Source of the DNA: Hydractinia symbiolongicarpus
Lineage: Eukaryota; Cnidaria; Hydrozoa; Anthoathecata; Hydractiniidae
NCBI RefSeq assembly: GCF_029227915.1
Contig: NC_079887.1
Span: 9,300,001 to 9,364,000 of the forward strand
Reading direction: 5' to 3'
DNA: 64,000 nt
In this document: piece by piece, positions 24,580 through 34,950 of the stretch
How positions within the stretch are numbered: the first letter of the stretch is position 1
Layout of the letters: every line of letters starts with the position of its first letter
Translations under genes and position numbers: made by a program
The notes under the pieces: generated by a model
Database searches by the model: none
Told to the model about the DNA's origin: nothing
Seen by the model: the letters and a program-made list of their open reading frames with translations, nothing else

Positions 24580-25906
24580 ATGGGCTGGGAAGATGTGGTA
24601 CGTGTTTTCAAGCGGCTGAATAATGTTTTCGAAAAGTATGAAAAGTTGCCCTCGTTTATTTTGAAACCAAAACAAGTTCAATGTTTCGAGTATTTAGGAG
24701 AAGGACACCACGTTATAGCTGTTTTGCCTACTGGGTTTGGTAAATCGTTAATTTATCAACTTTTACCCGACTTTGTTCCAGAACGAAAGGCAGGCAATAT
24801 TGTACTTGTTGTCTCTCCTTTAACATCAATTATTCAAGATCAGTTAGTAAATTTAAGTAAAGTAGGCATTGAATGTGGTTTCTTACAACTCGAAGACCAA
24901 GCTAATAGCCAGAGATACGAACCCTTGTTTGAGGAAGATTTGAATGATGCATCAAATTCTGTTTTTAAAATTTCAAAAAGCATTGTTGCAGGCAAATGTA
25001 AAATTTTATTTGCACATCCAGAGTCACTGTTATCAGATCAGGGAAGGAAGATATTACGATCAAAAATTTATGAGGAAAATGTTGTGGCTTGTGTGATAGA
25101 CGAGGCGCATTGTGTGGAATTATGGTGAGTATAGCTAGCTAGCTAGTTTTCTTTGTATAACATAACATAACAAAAATCTACATACATAGCTATTATAAAA
25201 ATAATATGCCTTAAATATAGCAACTAAATATATATAAACAAACTAATATATATTATATATCCATTTATAAAAGTTTCACAAACAAAATATATGTATATGT
25301 ATAGCTATAATAATTGAATAATATAAATTTATCACCATAATACAGTTAAGCTAAAAAATTGATGAATTACTGTATGTTATATCTAGGGGTGAAGAATTTC
25401 GTACAGAATTTCAAAACTTATCAGTTTTACAAGCATTCTTCCCTCACAGTATCATGTTAGCTTTGACTGCAACTGCTTCACCAACGAAATTACGTAATTT
25501 AAAAAAAGCTTTGAAAATAGAAAATTGCAAAGTGGTTACTGCAAATCCAAATCGTAAAAGCATTTTTTTAAAAAAAGAAATAAGAATGAGTAATTGCAAA
25601 GGTTTAGCAGGATATGAGGATATATTACTACCTATCGCAACAGAGTTAAAGCACAAAAAACAAAACTGCCCTATGACAATTATTTATTTAAAGTTAAAAT
25701 ATTGTGCCTATGCATACAGATTGTTTGAAAGAATTTTGGGTGAGGATCAATATGTTGATCATAAAAAACATCCATCTTCTCGACTTTTTAATCAGTATCA
25801 CTCACCACAAACAAAGTTGATGAAAACAACTATTTTAGAAGAAATAAAACGTGAAAACTCTAGAATAAGAATAATTTTTGTATTGTTTGTCACATTTTTT
25901 AACTGA
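24580..25906 (+). pseudogene. RecQ-type DNA helicase, truncated before motif V
   Basis: Two exons: 24580-25124 and 25387-25906, joined in phase 2 to restore a Trp codon. The first in-frame ATG is 24580. Superfamily-2 RecQ motifs in order: motif 0 region LKPKQVQCFEYL, Walker A LPTGFGKSLIYQLLP, motif Ia VVSPLTSIIQDQ, motif II DEAHCVELW followed by GEEFRTEF, motif III ALTATAS, and motif IV near MTIIYLKLKYCAYAYRLFE. The family continues after an IRIIF-like strand with motif V (TxAFGMGxD) and motif VI (QExGRxGR). Here the frame instead runs IRIIFVLFVTFFN to a stop; a GT directly after ATTTTT (25879) may be a splice donor whose partner exon is gone. Without motifs V and VI an active helicase is unlikely. 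It lies inside the inverted-repeat element 23924-27488. Confidence 0.8.
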
Positions 25907-26067
25907 TTTTTAAGATTTGTACGACTTATGTTATTTATTCAATAAACATGTATTTTTTACCTGTTTGCTGCAGCCACCTTCAATAACAAGTACTGTATTT
26001 ATTCTTTGCATTAAGGACAATTCATGCCATCTGTGCTGCATTAAAATTGAGTAAATAAAACACAATT

Positions 26068-26610
26068 TTATCTGTAGATCATGCTTTTCTTTTCTTGATC
26101 TTCAGTAATGAAGTCGTTTTGAGGTTGTTTTGTTTTGCCAAGTTCTTTAGGAAGTATTTTTGTGTTTGACTTTATGTCTGTTTCATTTGTTATGTTTAGT
26201 AAGGGCGTAAATTGTAGAGATTTTTTTGACTGGAAACAGTTTTTTTGGACAGGATAATTTTCATTTTTAATGTTGATTTTTTTTTGGTTTTGACTGCTGG
26301 TTTGGTGAAAAAGCTGCACATCTTTTTACTGTTGTTTGCTGTTGTAAATGGATTTGTTGTTGTTGTACATTATTCTGGAAGTCAAACATTTTATTGATAA
26401 ACCTGTCACACTTTAAACAAATTGTTGTAGGCAATAGTTCAAACTCGGAAACGTTTAATCCACATGTTCTGAATATTTTGTGATGTAAGGATTTTTCCTT
26501 TCCACTTTTTGAAAAAATTCTGGTCAAGTGATGTGCTGATGTTTCTTCAGCACAAATTCGACACACTCCTTTGCCACTTTTATAAACTTTTTAGGCGTAG
26601 ATGGCAACAT
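26068..26610 (-). pseudogene. ZAD-type zinc-finger protein, two frameshifts
   Basis: On the minus strand an ATG at 26610 opens a frame (MLPSTPKKFIKVA) that moves by one base near 26565 into a Cys-rich domain: CRICAEET, then RTCGLNV, then LPTTICLKCDRFI and a F..NVQ tail. The CxxC...CxxC spacing with an LPxxIC element resembles the ZAD domain, a protein-dimerisation module at the N-terminus of many zinc-finger factors. A Gln-rich stretch follows. A run of nine T (26277-26285; A on the coding strand) marks a second shift into a Lys/Asn/Gln-rich tail that ends at 26068. No C2H2 fingers or transposase core follow. Both shifts are at or near homopolymers, so sequencing error is possible. It converges on the helicase gene within one transposon. 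Confidence 0.6.
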
Positions 26611-26970
26611 CTTCTGCAGCGAGAGATTAACAAGAAGAGCACCTGCAACACTTCACTTCTCTCTAGAGCCATATTTATGAATGCATTACCTAGCTGGCTA
26701 GCAACAACACCGACTACTTTTTAACAAAAAATATCGTATATTTGAAAGAAATTCTTACTTTAGCTAAGACATCTTTAAAAAAAGGTGGAGAAAATGAGAT
26801 TAAAAAGGAAAAATAAGGCTTTTTAAGGATTTAAAACCACCACCAACAACGACGCCACATCTTCCGGTGCCATATTTGTTTATGTATCACTTTTAGGATT
26901 TTTGCTGACGCCAGCTAAAAGCGTTGCATAATTAGGGTAACGCCGTGGGCCAATCAGATGCGATACGGTG

Positions 26971-27054
26971 ACCAGCCTGGTCCAGGGCTATTTCGCTAGA
27001 ACTATCAGAAAGCGCAGCGCCGTTGAGAAGCAAATAGTCCTGGGGACGAGGTTG
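26971..27054. mobile_element. Palindromic MITE, CCTCGTCCCCAGG family
   Basis: The ends accagcctggtccagggcta and the reverse complement of tagtcctggggacgaggttg are related. The size is about 84 bp. Sister copies occur at 37429-37531, 60131-60251 and 60949-61036, and partial ones at 23249-23340 and 56386-56445. Confidence 0.6.
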
Positions 27055-27847
27055 ATTTTCATCAGAATCCATTTAAACTACAAAATAGATAATAGATTAT
27101 ACAGTGTAGGATGCTTAAAATGTATAGCTAGCTAAATCTATAGCTAAGAATGTATCGTTTATTAAAAGAAAAGGACAAAAATAATAGCTAGCTTTACCCA
27201 ATAGAAAGACCAAAGCCGCTAGAAAGAAAGTGAAATATATTGTGTAAAAGCTTCACGAAATTAGTAATTCCGTGTAAAAAAAGCATAACTATTTCGCCTC
27301 AAAGTGAAATACCCCACGAAGTGACATGCGACACGACAAACATGAGATCACACCAACATGAGTAATACGCCACGACGAAAACTATTACGAATCAAAGAAA
27401 ACCAAGCCACGAAGAAAGATACGACACGACGAAAAGCATTACAACGCGACGAAAACCATACACGAATATTGTCCCACATATAACTCCATACTCACCTACG
27501 CATACACTCACGCACTACTTTCAGTAGGTTACACGGTTGCTGACTTATCTAAGTCGTTCTCTCCATGTCTAAAAAATTTGCGTTCGTCATAAGCTTCTTC
27601 ACAACTGACTACAATTTTACCCCCAGGTTTTGGGTTATGTTCTGCGACAACAAAGTCCATGGGACATTACTTCTTTGCACGTAACCATACTAATGACGTT
27701 TGAGGGGAGTTACAACGAATTTGATGTCTGGAATTTTTAAATTCTGCTGCAGCGATTACGAGCTTTATTTTTCCAGCAAATATGGCATTAAAATTCGGAG
27801 TTTGGTTGATGTTTTTAATTTAACTAAAAACGTGGGCTGTGTGTTCA

Positions 27848-27864
27848 GCTTCCGTGGCGCAATT

Positions 27865-27917
<53 letters not shown>

Positions 27918-27921
27918 AGCG
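27848..27921 (+). tRNA. tRNA-Asn (anticodon GTT)
   Basis: A complete 74-base cloverleaf without intron. The acceptor stem GCTTCCG pairs with CGGGAGC (one G-T), with discriminator G. The D arm is in gcgcaattggttagcgc, the anticodon stem ttcgg/ccgaa encloses ctgttaa with anticodon GTT at 27882-27884, and the T arm is tggtggttcaagcccacc. A box (tggcgcaattgg) and B box (ggttcaagccc) are both intact. CCA is not encoded, as expected in a eukaryote. Confidence 0.97.
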
Positions 27922-27924
27922 TAC

Positions 27925-27930
27925 TTTTTT
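27925..27930 (+). terminator. RNA polymerase III terminator of tRNA-Asn
   Basis: A run of six T begins three bases after the mature tRNA end, the normal Pol III stop signal. Confidence 0.85.
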
Positions 27931-29990
27931 CTTATAACTATACAAATTTTTTTTTCTTTTTTTTTCAAAATATGTAAAAAAAATTCTTTTCAATTAAAAA
28001 TAATTCATATAAACTGACATAACGATTTTTATGACGAAATCAACGTTATCTATCTAGTGCATAACGCCATCAAAAAAGGCCTTGGGAACGAGCTTACGAT
28101 GGCGTCATTTTTTGCAAGGGGGACACATATACATATTTATTGTTGAGGAAACATTTTCGTACTTTTTACTGACAATTTTCCTCCTGAGAAAAGGAATCAT
28201 TTTTTTGCCTATAATGCAATTTGACAACTGAGAGGTTATCCTCCCAGACTGCCCTAATACCATATACCACGAACGTCAAACGGCGGAACCAACCCCTTCT
28301 CTAATTTAAATCTCAAATGACAGAGATCAAACTGCGGAACAGAAACGAAATAGAGACAATGTCTTCTCCGTTAAGAAAATCTCTACTGGTCTTCTGAGTA
28401 CTTCTTCTCCTTAATGGATAATTCTTGCAGTAAAACAATGATAAAATAAAACAAATTATTAAAACATTGATTGGTGATAAAATGACCATGGTAAACTACA
28501 TAAAAAAAAAGAGAAGTTTACCAAATGAACTTAAAATCGCTCGAACTACACTTTCTTTTTCTCTTCCATTATATTTTTTTGTTTGTGTCATCTAAATATC
28601 ATAAAACAATACTTTGCGGAACTGTGTATTCTCTCCGCAGAAAAATATTAAAATGAAATATTTTTCAAAAAAAGGTAGAAGAAATGTTAAGTGGCATAAC
28701 TAAGTTGGATCAACCTAGCATTATAGCTCTTTCCCTTTACATAGATATTTAAATAATTTAAATAATTGCAAAAATGTAAAATATGTTGTTGCTTAGAAAT
28801 ATAAAATCGGGGAAAAAATGATGTAAGATTTAGTCGAAGCATATTTTGTATGGTTCATTTGTAAATTCCCATTCTCCCCTTTGCTATTCTACAGTTTTAA
28901 TTTCACTGCGTGATATCACATTTCTGTTGACCACATGCTTTCAATTTCTATGGTTATTTCCTGGAGTTATTAGTTTCCTACAATTATAGTACATTGTTTT
29001 TTAATAGTAATTATAAAAGTAAAAAGGAAAAAAAAATCTTGAGTGTATAGAAACCACCCTGTAAAAAGGGAAAAACCCAATTGCAATCGTTTTACCAATG
29101 GTGAAAGTATGTTTTATAATTTTTTATTATAAAACGGATTAAAAAATACGGAGAAGAGCAAAAATCTCTTGAATGTGTTATAAAGCTTTGTGGATTCAAC
29201 ATTCGCTTATATTTTTCGTGTCTAGCTTTACTTCAGGAGTTTAAAGGAATCCAACACAAAACATTAGTGGAGTTTAGAATCCGAAGCCTGCTCCACTGAC
29301 GACACAATGTAAGTATAATTAAATGAAATATTACATTATGTGTTCAAATTTAAGATGTGTCATTGCCGCAAATACCCCCCCCCCCTTGCGTGCTACGGTA
29401 AAGAATTTTGTGCTCGAGATAAACGCTGGATCCGGTAGAAGCAGGGGTAGGGGCTTATGGTGATGTAACCTACTTCTTTTAAAAGCAATGGATTAAAAAA
29501 AGTAATTCGTGTCATTTTTCTTATTTCCGTGATAAAATGATTGGTGATCAGGTAAAAGAAGTCATATGTTTCAAATATTATATATTATTTATTACATATT
29601 TAGCTGGTATTCCCCATCCTTGTCTCCAGGGTTTGTTGCCTGATGTCGAAGCTGCTAGCGCTTATTTGACGGCTAACCTGACACTGGTACAAGCTGGTTT
29701 TCATAACCATTATATTGGTTATAACCTCCTAGGTTTGAATAACAATATAGCCTGCTTTAGTATGATAAATTCATTAATGATAAACACGATCCAAAGGGTC
29801 AAGGTCTAGTTTATATTTCTACAACTGGGTTAGTAAGATAATTATGTGCTAAAAACTCGCTCGTTCAACCTCACCCCTAGGATTTTTAAGCTTTTTGCAA
29901 ATATAAAAAGCCTCACAATTCCTTGGGACCAGGTTGTCGTTCATTGTGTTTTGCAAAAAAATAGTTTCCAACAGTAATCAGGTCAATCTT
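27931..29990. other. Intergenic region, no gene supported
   Basis: AT-rich. A run of ten C at 29378-29387 stands out. A plus-strand open frame at 29537-29809 contains the inverted pair gttttcataaccattatattggttat and has no family resemblance; it was not called. Confidence 0.5.
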
Positions 29991-30009
29991 GTTAAAAACG
30001 TTTTGCTCT

Positions 30010-30900
30010 CATGATCGATCTTTGCCAGGTTTTAATATTTCTAGCCTTTGAAAGGGAACCCTCTGCAGTGGTACTAATTGCGGGATTTACGAGCAGTAAA
30101 CTGGAGATGTGCGCTAAGTTTCGAATAAGCCGCCTTTCTAAAAATATTAGCATTTCGGATTTGAGTACTGTGCCATCAACATCAACTTCATCCTTATATG
30201 ATTCTTTAACCTGTTTAATTCCAGAAGCATAGACTTTTCCTTGAACACCTTGAAATAGCAGTTCCTCAAATTTCTCATAGGTTTCAAAACTAGGTTGATT
30301 AAATAGGTTTTTGATAGCAGTGATGATGTTGTCGTCATAATAAGTCGCACGGTGTATTTTTCATCTGCTGTAGTTGGGTGATGAGTAGTACTGTTACTTT
30401 CATGGCCTTCACAAAAGGATGGGGTAATTTGGCCTTCTCCGCTTTCTTGATAGCCTTGAATCGTCTACAGGATGATTTTCGGCCTCCTAAACAACCTCCT
30501 GGTATAGTTTACTTACACTACACTTCTTATGTATTGTTTAACTATCAATTCAGTACACCTCTTACTACTGACTACTAACATATCTTTCTTCTGTAATGTT
30601 GCAGAGAGGTTATCTGTAATCATGAATAACCTCTTTCCAAGACTGAAAAATGAAAAGTCGTCATTTGTCTCTGGCAACAAATGGTACGTGCTTTGACTTC
30701 TGCAGCAAGTGATTCTGAAAGACAAGCCTCCCAAAGTAACATTAAGGATAATAATAATATTCTTTTCGAAATACATACTTCGAACTGCGTGTGGCACATA
30801 ACTTGTCCATTGATGGTTTAAAGATCTTGTCTGCAAGGACATCGTCATCCAACTCAGTGTCTAATGTTTCCTTTTATACCCAAGTAATTTTCTTTTTTTG
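30010..30900 (-). pseudogene. hAT-family (ZMYM1-like) transposase remains
   Basis: Minus-strand translation in shifting frames gives pieces of a ZMYM1-like hAT transposase. These include ETLDTELDDD near 30860, a DFSFFSLGKRLFMITDNLSATLQ-type stretch near 30600, ITAIKNLFNQPSFETYEKFEELL near 30290, and finally LLVNPAISTTAEGSLSKA near 30070. The last matches the conserved hAT dimerisation segment (LxxNPATSATAERSFS). Several in-frame stops and frame changes separate the pieces, so the copy is dead. No terminal repeats were located. Confidence 0.7.
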
Positions 30901-31850
30901 GAGAAGACTTGACTTGAATACATATCTCACTGTTGTACAGCTGTCAAATATGTTTATTTTAAACTAGTGAATTTATAGTAAAAATTATTATTCGTCACTT
31001 AGCCAAAAAGTGGGGAGTATGTGTCGTGGGACCTGCAGTTGGATTGTTTAGCAAGGAGGAAAAAAAATTCAGCACCACTAATTTATATGGTTCAACAGAG
31101 CCAAATGTTTTCTTCATCTTCGGTATATTCTATATAACAGTATATGTACTGTTTGAGGTCGATAAATTTCTGCTACAAAACTTCTACCGGAAAAGTATTC
31201 AAGTGATAAGCCTCTGAAAACTTAAATTTCGAATGTATTCGCTTACAAATAAAAAATGCAAAGTAAGCATAAAATAACTGAGGAAAACCTGCTAAAAAAA
31301 TAAAAAAACATAAAATAAACACAAAAAAAGGGATTTAAAGAAAAAACTCTTTCGGATTAGGAGATAATCAAGCAAATACTCGACAATGTAAAACGGCACA
31401 TCAAAAACTATTTTTTGTCCAGCTTGTTACTATTGAAGGTAAGAGTTTGAGGTTATATCAAAAACTTACAGCGTATCTTTGATAGTTGTAAATAGACATA
31501 GCTATGTTGCTGGTACTTGGAAAAAATTCGTAGAAATATCTTAAGATTTAACGTTTTAAAATTGTTAATAAAATATAGCCTCAGATAATATTAAGGGCGT
31601 TGTGAACATCTTCCACAACAACGGAAGATGTTGTGTTTATTCGATAGAACTCAAAAGCACACAAGAGAAAAAAAATTACATTATAAAACCCAACATAAGA
31701 TTTACGATTTTTCTTTGTAGAAACTTTGAAAGTACTGCTCAAAAATTATTAGAGATCCCTTTCTTTACTTATTTGGCGTAGCTATTTAACGAATAGTCTG
31801 CCTTTTACGAGAAGTAGCGATTCCAGCAGAATGGAATAAACGCGTCGAAT
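30901..31850. other. Intergenic region upstream of the TRAF-like gene
   Basis: No gene recognised. A short direct-inverted pair gaacatcttccacaacaac / ggaagatgttgtg at 31601-31634 forms a hairpin. Confidence 0.45.
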
Positions 31851-31853
31851 AAA

Positions 31854-31949
31854 ATGAAGATTATCGTTGTTTTTATTTTTCTCATTCTTCCAGAAATACA
31901 ACTTATTTGCGACATTAAACCAGCTATTAACGACCGATTGTGCTTTTAA
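31854..31949 (+). CDS. Upstream ORF of 31 codons in the presumed TRAF-like 5' leader
   Basis: An ATG at 31854 opens a 31-residue frame with a strongly hydrophobic start (MKIIVVFIFLILPEI) and stops in the same presumed leader exon. That exon ends at a consensus donor (aag|gtaagt, 31985/31986) whose partner acceptor is ctgcag|c at 32131/32132. It may act as an upstream ORF that lowers translation of the TRAF-like frame, or be meaningless. Confidence 0.25.
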   Translation: MKIIVVFIFLILPEIQLICDIKPAINDRLCF

Positions 31950-32177
31950 AGTTGCAGTTACGACTAATTAAACGGCAAAGATAAGGTAAGTGCACAATAG
32001 TTGTATTTTTTTATCGTCCGTTAAAATATAGTAGCTACAGCGGAAACTGTCTAAAGCGGACACCATTGCTACAAAAATGTATCTGCTTTATTGAGATTTC
32101 TTACTGTTTAGACAATAGAGTGTTCCTGCAGCATATTAAACAAAGTTTTGGTCTTCTTTACTTGTTTATCCAATACA

Positions 32178-32981
32178 ATGGCAATATTTCAAACAGAACG
32201 TGACTCTGTCATGCGTGAAATATCGAATCAAAATGAGGAAATATACAAGTTGCATAACAACAATAAAACAAATGTTGCAAAAGTTAACGATGAAATCGAC
32301 ACCATAAAAAATGATCTTCGCACTCTGAAATTGCAACATGAAGAAATAAGAAAAGCAGTCCTAGAAAAAATGAAAGAATTCGACAAGTCGAAAAAGAATT
32401 TAAAGGCTCATACACCTAAGGTAAATGACGAAGCAGCAAAGAAAGACCTTTCTACGATAGCCTCAGATGTTGAAAGCATGAACAGAAAAATGGATCATCT
32501 TAGTTTAAAACAACAACTGTTTGAGAATGTCACATACGACGGGCGAATTTTGTGGAAAATTGATAAAGTTCAACACAGAATTCAACAAGCAATTGCCGGA
32601 AACGTTACTGCATTGCATAGCGCTCCTGCATTTACAGAAAAATACGGCTATAAATTTTGTGGCAGGTTGTACCTTGATGGCGATGGCATGGGAAACCGCA
32701 CTCACGTGTCTGTGTTTTTTGTTGCCATGAAATCAGAATATGATAATCTTCTTAGTTGGCCAATGAAGAAAAAGGTTACCTTTCGATTGTTCAATTTACA
32801 GAACAGATTAAATGATATAACTGAAAGCTTTTATGCCGATGAAACTTCAGAAAGTTTTCTGAAACCGCAACAAGAAATGAATGTGGCAGCGGGTTGTCCA
32901 TGCTTTGCCAGTAAAGAGAGCTTATTGTATGGCGGCTTCATCAAGGATGATTCGTTCTTTATTGAGATTACAGTGTTATGA
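32178..32981 (+). CDS. TRAF-family protein: coiled coil plus TRAF-C (MATH) domain, no RING
   Basis: Predicted 267-residue cytoplasmic adaptor, coding part in one exon. Residues about 5-110 are charged and heptad-like (TERDSVMREISNQNEEIYKL, DEIDTIKNDLRTLKLQHEEI, DVESMNRKMDHL), a TRAF-N type coiled coil. From about 118 the TRAF-C domain follows with hallmark strings YDGRILWKIDKV, GYKFCGRLYLDGDGMG, THVSVFFVAMKSEYDNLLSWP, KVTFRLF, EMNVAAGCPCF and DDSFFIEITVL. In animals these domains form trimers that bind TNF-receptor-type tails. RING and TRAF zinc fingers, which confer ubiquitin-ligase activity, are absent, as in TRAF1-like forms; no upstream exon encoding them was found. ATG 32178 is the first in frame after the splice acceptor at 32131. 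An AATAAA at 32987-32992 lies six bases past the stop. Confidence 0.85.
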   Translation: MAIFQTERDSVMREISNQNEEIYKLHNNNKTNVAKVNDEIDTIKNDLRTLKLQHEEIRKAVLEKMKEFDKSKKNLKAHTPKVNDEAAKKDLSTIASDVESMNRKMDHLSLKQQLFENVTYDGRILWKIDKVQHRIQQAIAGNVTALHSAPAFTEKYGYKFCGRLYLDGDGMGNRTHVSVFFVAMKSEYDNLLSWPMKKKVTFRLFNLQNRLNDITESFYADETSESFLKPQQEMNVAAGCPCFASKESLLYGGFIKDDSFFIEITVL

Positions 32982-32986
32982 GCTAT

Positions 32987-32992
32987 AATAAA
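32987..32992 (+). promoter_or_regulatory. Polyadenylation signal AATAAA of the TRAF-like gene
   Basis: A canonical hexamer overlaps the immediate 3' UTR. Its closeness to the stop codon would give a very short 3' UTR unless a later signal is used. Confidence 0.45.
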
Positions 32993-34950
32993 AAGTTATA
33001 TTCTATTTGAAATATTACTACATTCACAACCGTCACAGCTACATAATAAAAGCAGAACTGTAAAAAACTTTATAGTGTGTGTATAAACAGAATTTTTCAG
33101 TTGTTAATATAATAAAACTTTTGATAAACTTTTTTAACTCCTAAACTCATTACACGTATTTTTCTAGGTAACTGTACTCAAATCTGAAGAAGCGGCTTTC
33201 ATTAAGTACTTTTAAATACAAGCAATGAATTATATTTTTGGCTAAGATTTTAAAAACGTATTATACCAAATCAAAAGCAAAGGGGTTCAAAAGTTAGATT
33301 TTCCCTTGGATAGTTGTTTATACTAGTAGATGAAACTTTTGTAGTTTTTAAACCGAATAAGTACTTATCGTATAACTTAAGTATGAAGCATAAAATAAAA
33401 ACAATTGCAAGCGAATATGGGATAATCTTTTAAACAGTTTGATTTCTTTTAAAAAGTTGTTAAGCAACTTTCCTATCAATATAAAGGCATCCTTTTTAGC
33501 AAATGAAATACCAGCAGAAGAATCAAGTTGCTGAAATACGATAAGAAAGTAGCAGGTATACTGTGAGCAGCAAAATTCAGAAATAAATCAATAACACCGT
33601 CGATAGCGCCAAGACAGAGGTCATTGGTTTAAGTCCCACTCAATACTTCAGTTTTTATCTAGCTTTACTTATACTTCTCTTAATTAATAATACCTGTATT
33701 CAGCGTGAAAAAATTAATGTTACGCAGTCACGAAATGTTTATGCACGATATAGCGAATATGAGTTTGTACGACGCACAAATATTCGTGAATTTTACACGG
33801 GCTAAGGATTAAGGAGTCAATAATACCCACATTGTGTATCACGTGATATTTTCAGTTCCGCTAAAAATTATGTTAATTCGCCTCATACCTCTTCGTTTTG
33901 TCGTGGAAGATTTGATTTGTATTCCATGAAACGATTATTGCTCATTAAAAGAAACATGAAGGGACATACAAAGTTGTTGCTATCCTCGCCTGTTCTAAAG
34001 TGACTATAATTTCGCTATGATTTTGGTAGGTGGGATGAGGGTTGATACTGCGAGTATGAGATAAATTACTTGTTGTCTCTCAAGATTTCTAAATTCTTTT
34101 GTAACGAGATTGTCAACAATAAAAGTACCTTTTGTTTTTTTGTCTATTAGCCAAAGATGGTAGCGGAGTAGCTGTGGGACTCTTATGTCTTACAGGTCAA
34201 ATTTGATTCATGGGAAGGAACTATGGCTTTCAGCAGCCATAACTTTGATTAACCATATGTACATGATGACCTGCGATCGAATGGATAGATCTTTAAAACT
34301 TTTAATGTTTTCGATTCAGAAAATATAAATATGTCTATAAATAATGAACTGTGTTTTACTTCTTTTAAAAACATAGAGAAATATTGATGTGCAATGAATA
34401 AAGAAAAAGAATTTTTTAGATATCAATTCGAGTTCAGTTAAAATATTTGCGAAAAATGAGGAAAATGCACAACAGCCATCGTAAACTCAGAATGGCGACT
34501 TGTAAAGCACATTTTAAAACATCGCAGGCAGAAATCAAAAATTCTATTTGTAAAAAATAATGCCGACTTCAACTTAAACATTTTCAGTATAGTTTAAAAT
34601 CAAGCTCACAATTCATGAGTGAAATATCCGCCAACTACTGAAAGAAAATTAAATTTTAAAGAAGTATCTAACACTGACCGACAATAACTGACCAGCATCG
34701 ACCTAACTCTGAATGCGAAATCTACAAAGAAACCTACATTTTACATAGCGCAAGATAAACATAAAGAAAATAATTCCTTCTCCGTTATAGTAAATTCGTT
34801 AAACAAAAAAGCACTTGTTACGCCGATGCATTCGCATATATCTGTCTCTATATATTTCGGAAACTGCAAAGAAAGAATATTAAATAATTACCATTTCAAA
34901 AGATAATCCACTCAAAATTCTCAAACAGGAAACATTCTAGCTTGATTAAA
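32993..34950. other. Intergenic region, nothing recognised
   Basis: AT-rich with no supported gene. A tRNA B-box-like string (ggtttaagtcc, 33627-33637) is discussed among rejected items. Confidence 0.5.

Larger units (their letters stand above)
23924..27488. mobile_element. 3.57-kb transposon with long terminal inverted repeats, carrying helicase and ZAD genes
   Basis: Left end tggagttatatatgggac and right end gtcccacatataactcca are inverted. Similarity continues inward for roughly 240-330 bp (about 23924-24250 against 27249-27488), with internal tandem cttcgtggcgtattt-type units in the left arm. The element is flanked by an exact 10-bp direct repeat, tactcaccta, at 23914-23923 and 27489-27498. 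Long arms with a 9-11-bp duplication are what Mutator-like elements (MULEs) show. No MULE transposase was found inside, so the copy looks non-autonomous. It carries a RecQ-type helicase gene on plus and a ZAD-type gene on minus, facing each other. Whether these are captured host genes or genes of an undescribed element is open. Confidence 0.75.

Noticed and set aside
24434-24619. A frame just upstream of the helicase as a separate gene or N-terminal extension
   Set aside because: It is in another frame from the helicase, and part of it is a small palindrome (ccagcacctttt / aaaaggcgctgg).
33592-33655. A tRNA-like 3' half (ggtcattggtttaagtcccactc)
   Set aside because: The B-box-like ggtttaagtcc is suggestive, but no acceptor, D or anticodon stems can be paired around it. 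At best a decayed tRNA or SINE head.
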